Positions 6,518-13,522 of a stretch of DNA of 15,225 bases are shown here, piece by piece. The DNA comes from an uncultured Eubacteriales bacterium (GTDB taxonomy: Bacteria; Bacillota_A; Clostridia; Oscillospirales; Oscillospiraceae). Each line of letters begins with the position of its first letter. The stretch's first letter is position 1. A model generated the notes under the pieces. It saw nothing but the letters and a program-made list of their open reading frames with translations, had not been told where the DNA came from and made no database searches. Position numbers and translations under genes: made by a program. Location: positions 1 through 15,225 of the forward strand of contig CATJRT010000187.1 in the NCBI GenBank assembly GCA_949742895.1, read 5' to 3'.

Positions 6518-7357
6518 ATGGAAGCGAGCCAGACGCCGGCGGCGGGCTATTTCAAGGTGACACAGCCCCTGCCCCGAGTGTTTCGCATGGAGGACCCCAG
6601 GGGAGTGTTTCTCACTTTGCTGGTGGGAAACGAGCGGGCTTTTCTGGCGGATACCGGCATGGGCGTGGGCGACGCGGCACAGGCGGTGCGGGAGCTGACC
6701 GGAAAGCCGGTCATCGCCGCCAACACCCATGGCCATATTGACCACACTGGGGGAAATTACCAATTCGGGCAGGTGTGGCTGTCCCCGGAGGAGATGCCCA
6801 TACTCCGGGACGGGCTGGCCCACGAACGGCGGCAGCCAATCTTGGACATGGAGGACGCGCCCATGCCGCTGGAGTTCGACCCGGTGGGTTTCCTGGGCTA
6901 CAGCGGGGACAACCTGCTGGAGTTGAGAGCGGGGCAGCGCTTCGACCTGGGCGGGCTGGCGGTGGAGGCCGTCCCCCTGCCCACCCACACCAGGGGCTCG
7001 ATGGGCTTTTTCTGCCCCGAACTGGAACTATTGCTCACTGGGGACAGCCTGTCCACCTTCGTCTATCTGGTGTTCCCGGAGAGCTGCACCGTCTCCCAGT
7101 ACTTGGAGGAGCTGGACCGGATCGAATCCATTCCGTTTACCAGGATGCTGTCTGCCCACGAAGCGCAGATCATGGGCCGGGAGCATTTTGGGGCGTTCCG
7201 CCGCTGTGCCCAGGCCCTGCAGCCAGAGAAATCGGTGCGCTTCCGCAATCCCCTGTTCCCGGACCGGCCGGGACGGATGTTCATCTACGAAGCGTCCTGC
7301 TGCTCCAAGGGGTATGCGGCACTGGTCTACACAAAGGACAAGCTGGGGAAAGACTGA
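6518..7357 (+). CDS. Metallo-beta-lactamase-fold hydrolase
   Basis: This 279-residue cytoplasmic protein carries the full di-metal site of the MBL fold: THGHIDH with His71, His73, Asp75 and His76, then His157 (PTHTRGS), Asp176 (TGDS) and His214 (SAHE). The spacing is like that of glyoxalase II-type and related thioesterase or lactonase enzymes, but no subgroup is certain. GGAGG lies 8 bases before ATG 6518. It sits in the same orientation between the transporter and the acyltransferase genes. A role in cleaving an acyl thioester, or a lactone or ester made from the imported substrate, would fit, but this is inferred from context. It follows the palindromic element, so its expression may depend on read-through or on a promoter within that element. 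Confidence 0.83.
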   Translation: MEASQTPAAGYFKVTQPLPRVFRMEDPRGVFLTLLVGNERAFLADTGMGVGDAAQAVRELTGKPVIAANTHGHIDHTGGNYQFGQVWLSPEEMPILRDGLAHERRQPILDMEDAPMPLEFDPVGFLGYSGDNLLELRAGQRFDLGGLAVEAVPLPTHTRGSMGFFCPELELLLTGDSLSTFVYLVFPESCTVSQYLEELDRIESIPFTRMLSAHEAQIMGREHFGAFRRCAQALQPEKSVRFRNPLFPDRPGRMFIYEASCCSKGYAALVYTKDKLGKD

Positions 7358-7540
7358 TCCAATGCGCCATCGGTGCTTTGTGGATTTTTTTTGCCGCAGC
7401 TTCATTATGATTTCTTGAAAGAAACACAATTATTCCTGCGAAATTCCGCCTCGCCAGGGCAAAAAATCGTTCACAAATCGCTCTTATCGATTGAATCAGT
7501 TCTTCCTTGGATACCATTACAGAATGAAAGGAAATAACCT
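7358..7540 (+). other. Gap between metallo-hydrolase and acyltransferase genes
   Basis: This 183-base, AT-richer gap has a weak GCGCC-ATC-GGTGC hairpin (7364-7376) followed 8 bases later by eight or nine Ts (from 7384), which might be a poor terminator. I saw no convincing promoter for the next gene. AAAGGAA upstream of ATG 7541 is its ribosome binding site. Whether transcription continues through is open. Confidence 0.3.
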
Positions 7541-8542
7541 ATGACACTGGTTGAAAACCTGATTGAAAAAGCAAAGCTGAATCCCAAGCGGGTAGCCCTG
7601 GCGGAGTGTGACTCGGAAAAGACCCTCCAGGCTGCCCGGATCGTGCTGGATTCCGGTGTGGGCTTCCCTGTGCTGGTCAACGACCCGTCGGTTATCCGGG
7701 AGACGGCAGAAAAGGCCGGTGTGGACCTCACCGGCATGGAGATCGTGGACACCACCGACAACGATGCCAAGGACGCCCTGGTGGCCCAGTATTACCCCAT
7801 GGAGCCGGTGCGGGACCTGTCTGAGAAAGCTTGCCGCCGGAAGATCAACAATCCCATGGCCTACGCCATGATGCTGGAGGCGGTGGGTAAGGTGGACTGC
7901 TCCTTCCAGGGCCACACCAACACCACCGGCGACGTGCTGCTCACCGCCCTGAGCATCATCGGCCTTCAGGCTGGCGTGAGCACTCCGTCCATCTTTGCCC
8001 TGGTGGAGACCCCAGGCTTTGAAGGTCCCGAGGGCAATGTGATTGTGTTCACCGACTGCGGACTGAACACCGAGCCCGACGAGGAGCAGCTTGCTTCCAT
8101 CGCCATTGCGGCGGCGGACAACATCCGATCTATCATGGGCTGGGAGCCGAGGGTGGCCTTTCTCTCCTTCTCCACCGACGGCAGCGGCCGGGGCGTCAGT
8201 GTAGACAGGGTGTGCGCCGCGCTGGAGAAGGTCCATATCCTGCGCCCCGACATCAAGGCGGACGGCGAGTTCCAGCTTGACGCCGCCATCGACCCCAAGG
8301 TGGCCGCGGCCAAGGTCAAGCGTCCCTCCGAGGTGGCGGGCAAGGCAAACATCCTGGTGTTTCCCGACCTGAACTCCGCCAATATCGGTATCAAGCTGGT
8401 CCAGCGCTTTGCCCATGGCCTGGGCGTGGGCCACACCCTGTCCGGCTTCAAAAAGCCGGTTGCAGACTCCTCCCGTGGGGCCACGGTGGAGGAGATGGTG
8501 GGCGACATCGCCATGGTGGTGCTGGCCGCTGCGGAAGGTTAA
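7541..8542 (+). CDS. Phosphate acyltransferase (Pta/Ptb family)
   Basis: This 333-residue protein is the normal length for phosphotransacetylase (about 330) and longer than most phosphotransbutyrylases (about 300). It converts an acyl thioester plus phosphate to acyl phosphate. Family motifs are SFSTDGSG (209-216, Pta has STKGSA), GEFQLDAA (242-249), FPDLNSANIGIK (274-285) and PVADSSRG (306-313), which holds the Ser-Arg pair of the phosphate/thioester site. In Pta the last motif reads PVNDLSRG, so Ala308 and Ser310 differ from the common form. It is followed after 18 bases by a butyrate kinase gene, so the two should work in series. The usual thioester donor is an acyl-CoA. Whether it accepts an acyl-ACP here is speculation from the ACP and AcpS genes. 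The acyl chain is not predictable. Confidence 0.87.
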   Translation: MTLVENLIEKAKLNPKRVALAECDSEKTLQAARIVLDSGVGFPVLVNDPSVIRETAEKAGVDLTGMEIVDTTDNDAKDALVAQYYPMEPVRDLSEKACRRKINNPMAYAMMLEAVGKVDCSFQGHTNTTGDVLLTALSIIGLQAGVSTPSIFALVETPGFEGPEGNVIVFTDCGLNTEPDEEQLASIAIAAADNIRSIMGWEPRVAFLSFSTDGSGRGVSVDRVCAALEKVHILRPDIKADGEFQLDAAIDPKVAAAKVKRPSEVAGKANILVFPDLNSANIGIKLVQRFAHGLGVGHTLSGFKKPVADSSRGATVEEMVGDIAMVVLAAAEG

Positions 8543-8560
8543 AGTGAGAGGAGTACAGAC

Positions 8561-9682
8561 ATGGAAAAGGAATATCTGATCCTCACCCTCAGCCCTGGCT
8601 CCACCTCCACCAAAATGGCGGTATTCAAGGGCACAAAGCAGCTCTATAAGGCCAACGTGACCCACGACCCGGCGGTGCTCAAGGGTTTCGGGGAGATCAT
8701 CGACCAGCTCCCCTACCGCCGGGAGACCATCCTGGCTGAGCTGGATAAGGCGGGCGTCAGACTGGAGGACATCGACGCCTTTGCCGCCTACAGCGGCGCA
8801 CTGGTGAACACCGTGGGCGGCATCTACCCGGTGAACGACGCTCTGCTCCAGCACTCCTGTGAAGGCAAAACCGCCAAGCACCCGGCCATGTTGGGCGCGA
8901 TGCTCATCCATGACCTGGCCCAGGACAGGAGGGTCCCCGCCTATGTCATCGACCACCCGGACTCCGACGAGTTCAGCGACCTGGCACGAGTCACCGGTAT
9001 GTCCGGCTGCTGGCGGCAGAGCAAGCTCCATGTGCTCAATCAGAAGGAGGTGGCCCGCCGGATGGCCGCTGAGTTGGGCATCCGCTATGAGGACGGGAAC
9101 TTTATCGTGGCCCATGTGGGCGGCGGTCTGTCCGTGGCGGCCCACTACAAGGGCATGATGGTGGACGGCAACGACGTCATCAACGGATCCGGTCCCATGG
9201 CGCCCAACCGCTCCGGCGATGTGCCCGCAGGGGACGTTATCCGGATGTGCTTTTCCGGCAAATACACCGAGCGCCAGATGCGGGAAAAAGTGGGCAAGAC
9301 CGGAGGTCTGCTGGGCCACCTGGGCACCGACGACGCCCGGATCATCGAGCAGCGCATCGCCGAAGGCGACCAGTATGCCAAGCTGATCTTTGACGGCATG
9401 GCCTATCAGCTTGCCAAGGCCGTCGGCTCCTATGCCGCCGTGTTGGAGGGCAGGGTGGACGGCATTGTCCTCACCGGCGGCGTCAGCAACAGCGCCCGCT
9501 TTGTGGAGGAGGTGTCCCGCCGGGTGGGCTGGATCGCCCCCGTCAAGGTGTACGGCGGTGACTTCGAGATGGAGGCCCTGGCGGCGGGCGCGGTCCGAGC
9601 CCTCACAGGACAGGAGGAAGCCCGTGAGTACACCGGCCAGCCAGTTTGGTCCGGTTTCCCCTACGCCCCGGAATTTGACTGA
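8561..9682 (+). CDS. buk: Butyrate kinase (acyl phosphate + ADP to acid + ATP)
   Basis: This 373-residue ASKHA-fold kinase starts with LTLSPGSTSTKMAVF (9-23), the phosphate-binding loop of butyrate kinases. AHVGGGLSVAAHYKG is followed by DGNDVINGSGPMAPNRSGDV around residues 184-222, which matches butyrate kinase rather than acetate kinase (shorter, no acetate-kinase HLGNG signature). AVLEGRVDGIVLTGGVSNS near residue 300 is the adenine-side motif. AGAGGAG lies 7 bases before ATG 8561. In the cytoplasm it makes ATP from butyryl phosphate or branched or related acyl phosphates, as the last step after the phosphate acyltransferase. True substrate range in this locus is unknown, and branched-chain-fatty-acid kinase is an alternative name. 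Confidence 0.93.
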   Translation: MEKEYLILTLSPGSTSTKMAVFKGTKQLYKANVTHDPAVLKGFGEIIDQLPYRRETILAELDKAGVRLEDIDAFAAYSGALVNTVGGIYPVNDALLQHSCEGKTAKHPAMLGAMLIHDLAQDRRVPAYVIDHPDSDEFSDLARVTGMSGCWRQSKLHVLNQKEVARRMAAELGIRYEDGNFIVAHVGGGLSVAAHYKGMMVDGNDVINGSGPMAPNRSGDVPAGDVIRMCFSGKYTERQMREKVGKTGGLLGHLGTDDARIIEQRIAEGDQYAKLIFDGMAYQLAKAVGSYAAVLEGRVDGIVLTGGVSNSARFVEEVSRRVGWIAPVKVYGGDFEMEALAAGAVRALTGQEEAREYTGQPVWSGFPYAPEFD

Positions 9683-9685
9683 GCC

Positions 9686-10060
9686 ATGATACACGGCGTC
9701 GGAATTGACCTAATTGACGAGAGGCGGCTGGGGCCGCTGGATGATCCGCAGGACCCCTTCATCACGAAGGTCTACACTCAGGCGGAGCAGGCTCAGGCGC
9801 TGGCCTCTCAGTACCCCCGGAGGTACTACGCCGAGCGGTTCGCCGCCAAGGAGGCGCTGTTCAAGGCTCTGCGCATCAGCGGGGACGGGGTGCACTTAAG
9901 CGAGATCGAGACGCTGAACGGTGAGCACGGTGCGCCCTTCATCCAGCTCTACGGCAGCCTGGAACAGCGGGCGCGGGAGCTGGGAATTACCGCTATCCAT
10001 GTGTCCCTGTCCAACGACTCTCCCTATTCCACGGCCTTTGTGGTGTGTGAGAAAGAGTGA
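9686..10060 (+). CDS. acpS: Holo-[acyl-carrier-protein] synthase
   Basis: This 124-residue protein is the usual AcpS length. It transfers 4'-phosphopantetheine from CoA to the Ser of an ACP. GVGIDLID (4-11) holds Asp8 and RFAAKEALFKAL (51-62) holds Glu56, the two Mg-binding residues, and HVSLSN near residues 104-109 is the conserved third motif. ATG 9686 is only 3 bases after the butyrate kinase stop, so the two are probably translationally coupled; no strong ribosome binding site of its own is visible. It closes the operon. It may activate the ACP encoded at 4677 as well as the housekeeping ACP. If a second acpS exists in the genome, this one would be the dedicated copy. Confidence 0.92.
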   Translation: MIHGVGIDLIDERRLGPLDDPQDPFITKVYTQAEQAQALASQYPRRYYAERFAAKEALFKALRISGDGVHLSEIETLNGEHGAPFIQLYGSLEQRARELGITAIHVSLSNDSPYSTAFVVCEKE

Positions 10061-10100
10061 AAAAGCGCTCCTTCCGCCTGCGGCGGAAGGAGCGCTTTTT
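10060..10100 (+). terminator. Rho-independent terminator of the acyl kinase/acpS operon
   Basis: AAAAAGCGCTCCTTCCGCC and GGCGGAAGGAGCGCTTTTT form a perfect 19-bp stem with a TGC loop. The first base of the stem is the last base of the acpS stop codon. The A-tract and T-tract on either side make it usable from both directions. Confidence 0.92.
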
Positions 10101-10135
10101 GTGCGGATATCGGACGCACTATCACAACAATGGGG

Positions 10136-10171
10136 AAAAACCAGTACGCACGGGACAGTCCCCGCTGTTGG
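10136..10171 (-). terminator. Probable terminator of the purine permease gene
   Basis: Read on the minus strand, CCAACAGCGGGGACTGTCCC is followed by GTGCGTACTGG and then TTTTT. GGGAC/GTCCC with flanking GC/GC and an outer CCA/TGG form an imperfect stem directly before the T-run, about 20 bases after the permease stop. The acpS terminator beyond it could serve as backup. Confidence 0.5.
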
Positions 10172-10191
10172 TAGGGCTTTGGAGTCAAATG

Positions 10192-11634
10192 TTACACAGC
10201 CAGGAAGAACTTGACGAGGAACAGCAGGGAAATGACGTAGGTCAGCACGGATACATCCTTGGCCTTGCCGGTGAACACCTTGATGACGGTGTAAGAAATG
10301 AGGGCCAGACCAATGCCATGGCCGATGGAGCCGGAGATGGGCATGGCCAGCAGCATGATGAACACAGGAGCGGCGGTGGCCATATCGTCGAAGTTGATGT
10401 TCTTCAGCCCGCCGAGCATCAGGATGCCCACATAGATGAGAGCCGCAGAGGTGGCGGGAGCGGGGATGATGGCTGCGATGGGGGCAATAAACATACAGGC
10501 CAGGAACAGAATGCCGGTGGTCAGGGCGGTCAGGCCAGTGCGGCCGCCGGCTTCTACACCGGAGGCGGATTCCACAAAGGTGGTCACGGTGGAGGTGCCG
10601 GTGCAGGCGCCCACTACAGTGCCGACAGCATCGGAGAGCAGGGTCTCCCGCATCTGGGGCATATTGCCGTTTTTGTCCACCATCTTTGCCCGGTTGGCGG
10701 TGGCGATGACAGTGCCGATGGTGTCGAACATATCAATGATACAGAAGGTGATGACCAGGATGATGACGGTGGACCAGCCCAGGGAGAACAGAGTGGAGAA
10801 ATCGAACTTAAACAGGGTGGTCTGCGCCATATCGCCAAAGGGAGGCAGCCAGTTGGCGGTGGTCAGGGAGGCAAAGGGATTGACGCCCAGGAAGAGAGCC
10901 TGACCGGCCCAGTTGATGACCGAGGCAATGAGCATACCGAAGAGCACCGCGCCCTTGATCTTGTAGTGGGCCAGGATGATGATGGCGAACAGGCCAATGA
11001 ACATGGTCGCTACAGTGAGCACCATGGCGGGCCAGTACTCGCCCAGGGCCTCCTTGGCGGTGCTGGCGGCCAAAGCCCCGAAGAAGTCCTTCATGACATA
11101 GTTCTCATTGGCCGCGCCCACGCCGGCATTGGAGCCAAAGCCGATGTTCATCAGCATCAGGCCGATGGCGGGGCCGACGCCCAGGCGTACGCCCAGGGGG
11201 ATAGCCTCTACGATCTTCTCGCGGACATTAAGTACAGAGAGGATTACGAAGATGAGGCCTTCAATGAGGATGATACACAGACCGGCCTGGAGACCGGCCA
11301 GGTAGGAGCAGCCCGCTGCGCCAGCGATCTGAGCGATCACCACGGCAAAGTAGGAATTCAGGCCCATACCGGGGGCCAAGGCAAAGGGCTTGTTGGCCAG
11401 GAAGGCCATGCAGAACATGCCGATGGCGGAGGCCAGACAGGTGGCCAGGAATACGCCGTTCCAAGCGGCGGCACCGTCGGTGCCGAAGCCGCCGAATGCG
11501 CCCTGTCCGAAACCGACGATCAGGTTGGGGTTCAGGGCGATGATGTAGGCCATCGTCATGAACGTAGTGAGGCCGGCCACGATCTCGGTGCGTACCGTGG
11601 TGCGGCTCTCACTCAGCTTGAACATTTTTTCCAT
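10192..11634 (-). CDS. NCS2/AzgA-family purine (guanine/hypoxanthine-type) permease
   Basis: This 480-residue membrane protein has about 12-14 helices. FALAPGMGLNSYFA near residues 80-93 and ANRAKMVDKNG in the middle are typical of the AzgA/PbuG branch of the NCS2 family, as are IIDMFDTIGTVIATAN and VGACTGTSTVTTFVES. These proteins take up guanine, hypoxanthine, adenine or xanthine with protons. The chosen start is ATG 11634 (MEKMFKLSESRT), with GGGAG seven bases upstream. A longer in-frame reading to 11784 would run through the riboswitch and is rejected. The leader carries a purine riboswitch and terminator, so a bound purine should shut the gene off, which supports purine uptake. A phosphoribosyltransferase gene lies divergently upstream. 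Confidence 0.92.
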   Translation of the reverse strand: MEKMFKLSESRTTVRTEIVAGLTTFMTMAYIIALNPNLIVGFGQGAFGGFGTDGAAAWNGVFLATCLASAIGMFCMAFLANKPFALAPGMGLNSYFAVVIAQIAGAAGCSYLAGLQAGLCIILIEGLIFVILSVLNVREKIVEAIPLGVRLGVGPAIGLMLMNIGFGSNAGVGAANENYVMKDFFGALAASTAKEALGEYWPAMVLTVATMFIGLFAIIILAHYKIKGAVLFGMLIASVINWAGQALFLGVNPFASLTTANWLPPFGDMAQTTLFKFDFSTLFSLGWSTVIILVITFCIIDMFDTIGTVIATANRAKMVDKNGNMPQMRETLLSDAVGTVVGACTGTSTVTTFVESASGVEAGGRTGLTALTTGILFLACMFIAPIAAIIPAPATSAALIYVGILMLGGLKNINFDDMATAAPVFIMLLAMPISGSIGHGIGLALISYTVIKVFTGKAKDVSVLTYVISLLFLVKFFLAV

Positions 11635-11683
11635 AGCAAAACTCCCTCTCCAAGTTTTCCCTTCGGTATCATCGGAGCGGCAG

Positions 11684-11729
11684 AAAAAACAAAACAGCCC
11701 GGAATCGAAAAGTGGTTCCGCGCCTGTTT
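11684..11729 (-). terminator. Riboswitch expression-platform terminator
   Basis: On the minus strand AAACAG (11724-11729) pairs with CTGTTT (11692-11697) and CGGAA (11716-11720) with TTCCG (11700-11704), with a small internal loop, followed by TTTTTT (11684-11689). The loop sequence TTTTCG (11706-11711) is complementary to CGAAAA (11733-11738), which overlaps the 3' strand of aptamer stem P1. That pairing could be the alternative fold that prevents termination when no ligand is bound. Confidence 0.7.
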
Positions 11730-11733
11730 GGTT

Positions 11734-11800
11734 TTTCGGTAGTTGCCGGATAGGCCGCCAGTAGAGACTCGGGAGCCATTTCATCCCGAATATACCGAAA
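11734..11800 (-). promoter_or_regulatory. Purine riboswitch aptamer (guanine-type by its J3/1 C)
   Basis: The 67-base minus-strand leader aligns part by part with the B. subtilis xpt guanine aptamer. P1 is TTTCGG/CCGAAA, J1/2 is TATATTC, P2 is GGGA/TCCC with loop GAAATGG, J2/3 is GAGTCTCTACT, P3 encloses CCTAT, and J3/1 is AACTA. The C before TA in J3/1 is the base that pairs with guanine-type ligands; adenine types have T there. P3 is unusual: TGGCGG/CCGGCA contains a G-G mismatch and its loop is short, though the CC needed for loop-loop pairing with the GG of loop 2 is present. A terminator follows 5 bases later, so the expected action is ligand-induced shutdown of the permease. Confidence 0.78.
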
Positions 11801-11820
11801 GATATTGAGTTGACTTTACT

Positions 11821-11826
11821 ATAATA
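11821..11826 (-). promoter_or_regulatory. Possible -10 box of the purine permease transcript
   Basis: TATTAT on the minus strand lies about 20 bases upstream of the riboswitch aptamer, a suitable place for the -10 of this transcript. No good -35 box is visible at 17 bases (about TAGAAT), so the call is tentative. Confidence 0.4.
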
Positions 11827-11884
11827 CCACAGGCTTCGGAAAAATTCTACATTTTTTTTCCATACCCCAAATTTTCATTACATT

Positions 11885-11913
11885 TTGACAAGAAGGGACA
11901 GGAATAGTATAAT
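11885..11913 (+). promoter_or_regulatory. Consensus sigma-A promoter of the phosphoribosyltransferase gene
   Basis: TTGACA (11885-11890) and TATAAT (11908-11913) are both perfect and lie 17 bases apart. Transcription should start near 11920, leaving a leader of about 55 bases with a small GCCGG/CCGGC hairpin before the AGGAGA site. No riboswitch was seen on this strand. Confidence 0.9.
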
Positions 11914-11974
11914 GTCTCTCGTACAAATCACAATGGCGCCGGGTTGTCCGGCACGATAGGAGAGATGAGCTGTT

Positions 11975-12529
11975 ATGACCTATGAAATGACTGTGGCGGG
12001 GGTTACCCGCCAGCTTCCCCTGCGCCCCATCAGCGACACCACCATGATTGCCGCCTTCGTCATCTTCGGCGACGTGGAGCTGACTTGCGCCTGTGCACGG
12101 GAGCTGCTGAAGATCGCACCAGAGTTCGACTACATGGTGGCCCCAGAGGCCAAGGCCATCCCTCTGGCCCACGAGATGGCCCGGCAAAGCGGCCGCAACG
12201 AGTATTTTCTGGTGCGCAAGGCCCCAAAGCTGTATATGGACGGCGTGTTCGAGGCGGTGGACCGCTCCATCACCACCGTGGGGGAGCAGAAGCTATACAT
12301 GGACGGCAAGGACGCCCGGACGATCCAGGGTAAGCGGGTGCTCATCCTGGACGACGTGATCTCCACCGGCGGGTCGCTGGCGGCGGTGGAAAGCCTGGTG
12401 GATCAGGCCGGCGGCATCGTGGCAGGCCGGATGGCCATCCTGGCGGAGGGTGGCGCGGCCAAGCGGGACGATATCCTGTTCCTGGAGCCGTTGCCCCTGT
12501 TCGGCAGCGACGGCAAGCCGCTGGCGTGA
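11975..12529 (+). CDS. Purine-type phosphoribosyltransferase (adenine phosphoribosyltransferase-like)
   Basis: This 184-residue cytoplasmic protein of the type I phosphoribosyltransferase fold joins a purine base to PRPP to make a nucleotide. The PRPP-binding loop is VLILDDVISTGGS (122-134), with the two acidic residues and the TGGS turn. VAPEAKAIPLAHEMA (55-69) and YFLVRKAPKLYM (77-88) match a branch annotated as adenine or purine phosphoribosyltransferases rather than typical Hpt or Xpt. AGGAGA lies 11 bases before ATG 11975. It is transcribed divergently from the purine permease from a consensus promoter, which supports a salvage role. The base used (adenine, hypoxanthine, guanine or xanthine) cannot be fixed from the sequence. 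Confidence 0.87.
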   Translation: MTYEMTVAGVTRQLPLRPISDTTMIAAFVIFGDVELTCACARELLKIAPEFDYMVAPEAKAIPLAHEMARQSGRNEYFLVRKAPKLYMDGVFEAVDRSITTVGEQKLYMDGKDARTIQGKRVLILDDVISTGGSLAAVESLVDQAGGIVAGRMAILAEGGAAKRDDILFLEPLPLFGSDGKPLA

Positions 12530-12565
12530 AAAAAGGACTGCCTGCCGGGATAATCCGGCGGGCAG
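12529..12565 (-). terminator. Terminator of the DMT transporter gene, between converging genes
   Basis: CTGCCTGCCGG (12538-12548) and CCGGCGGGCAG (12555-12565) form an 11-bp stem with one T-G wobble and loop GATAAT. On the minus strand it is followed by TCC and TTTTTT, as expected for the transporter gene ending at 12570. On the plus strand no T-run follows, but it could still slow transcription from the phosphoribosyltransferase gene. Confidence 0.8.
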
Positions 12566-12569
12566 CGGT

Positions 12570-13457
12570 TTATGCAGCGGATTTGCACCTGAAGAACCTG
12601 AACTGCGTCTCCGAGCATACCACCGCAATGAAGATGAGGAAGAAGCCCAGGTACATCAGCGGCGCAGGGCTTTCGGCTCCGAACAGTACGGAGAACGCCA
12701 CGCCAAAGGGGGCCTCCAGGGCCAGCAGTACTGAGGCAGACGAGGGATCGGTGTACTTCTGTCCCACGTTCTGGAACAGCAGGCCCAGGGAGGTGGCGGC
12801 GATGGCCAGGTAGACCAGCACCCACCAGGCCCGCATGGGCAGGCCCTCCGACGGGAAGCCGTGGGTAAACAGCACTCCGGCCCAGCTGCACAGGGCCATA
12901 ACGGCAAACTGGATGACAGTGAGCAGAAAAATGTCCTGTTCCTTGGAAAATTTGGACACCGCCACGATGTGGCAGGCGTAGAGGAAGCCGGAGCACAGGG
13001 TGAGCAGGTCGCCCATAGTGAGGGCCAGCCCTCCGTCCCAGGATACCAGCCCGATGCCCGCCACGCACAGCAGGGCAGCCAGCACATTATAGCGGGTGGG
13101 ACGGAGCCGGTCCACCACCCAGTAGAGGAAGGGGACGATGACGCAGTAAACGGCGGTGAAAAAGGCGTTCTTCCCTGGTGTGGTCTCCATCAGGCCGTAG
13201 GTCTGCACCGCATATGCGGCGAACATGAACAGTCCCAGTCCCGCGCCCTGCCACAGACAGCGCAGGTCCATATGCCTCCACCGCTTCCAGAACGCCATGG
13301 CCAGCAGCGCCGCCGCTAAGGTGAAGCGGAAGGCCAGCAGAAACATGGTGTCCACATGATCCAAGGCATCCTTCATGATGAAGAAGGTGGTGCCCCAGAT
13401 GAGGGTGGCGCACACGATCATGGGCTTGGCCAGCTTTTTCAGGACGGTCTCATTCAT
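12570..13457 (-). CDS. DMT-superfamily transporter (EamA domains)
   Basis: This protein of about 295 residues has ten predicted membrane helices in two EamA repeats. Hallmarks are CATLIWGTTFFIMKDAL in helix 1, FRFTLAAALLA in helix 2, and the matching second-repeat end TDPSSASVLLALEAPFGVAF before helix 9. EamA proteins export or import amino acids and other small metabolites, and the substrate is unknown. Start ATG 13457 (MNETVLKKLAKP) is preferred, since GGAG lies 9 bases upstream; a TTG at 13466 would overlap that site. It is monocistronic, ending in its own terminator, and shares a 65-base upstream gap with the divergent DNA glycosylase gene. Confidence 0.88.
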   Translation of the reverse strand: MNETVLKKLAKPMIVCATLIWGTTFFIMKDALDHVDTMFLLAFRFTLAAALLAMAFWKRWRHMDLRCLWQGAGLGLFMFAAYAVQTYGLMETTPGKNAFFTAVYCVIVPFLYWVVDRLRPTRYNVLAALLCVAGIGLVSWDGGLALTMGDLLTLCSGFLYACHIVAVSKFSKEQDIFLLTVIQFAVMALCSWAGVLFTHGFPSEGLPMRAWWVLVYLAIAATSLGLLFQNVGQKYTDPSSASVLLALEAPFGVAFSVLFGAESPAPLMYLGFFLIFIAVVCSETQFRFFRCKSAA

Positions 13458-13522
13458 AGCCTTCAACTCCAGGATGAAAAAATGGGGACGGGATATACTC
13501 TGAACAAACGAAAGGGGGTGGT

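Noticed and set aside
7517..9694. 725-residue open frame on the minus strand opposite the acyltransferase and kinase genes
   Set aside because: It spans two clear plus-strand genes and has the same His/Gly/Val-rich antisense composition, so it is a shadow frame.
10144..10165. GGGACAGTCCC short palindrome considered as an operator
   Set aside because: It is better explained as the core of the permease terminator stem, as it is followed by a T-run on the minus strand.
10057..11742. 561-residue plus-strand frame opposite the purine permease gene
   Set aside because: It is rich in Gly/His/Gln/Asp with no domain and runs through the acpS terminator, while the minus frame is an evident permease.
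11635..11784. 50-residue N-terminal extension of the purine permease
   Set aside because: It would translate the riboswitch and terminator. ATG 11634 has a proper ribosome binding site and matches the usual N-terminus.
11811..11826. Plus-strand TTGACT close to TATAAT upstream of the phosphoribosyltransferase
   Set aside because: The two boxes are only a few bases apart, too close for a promoter. The consensus pair at 11885-11913 is far better.
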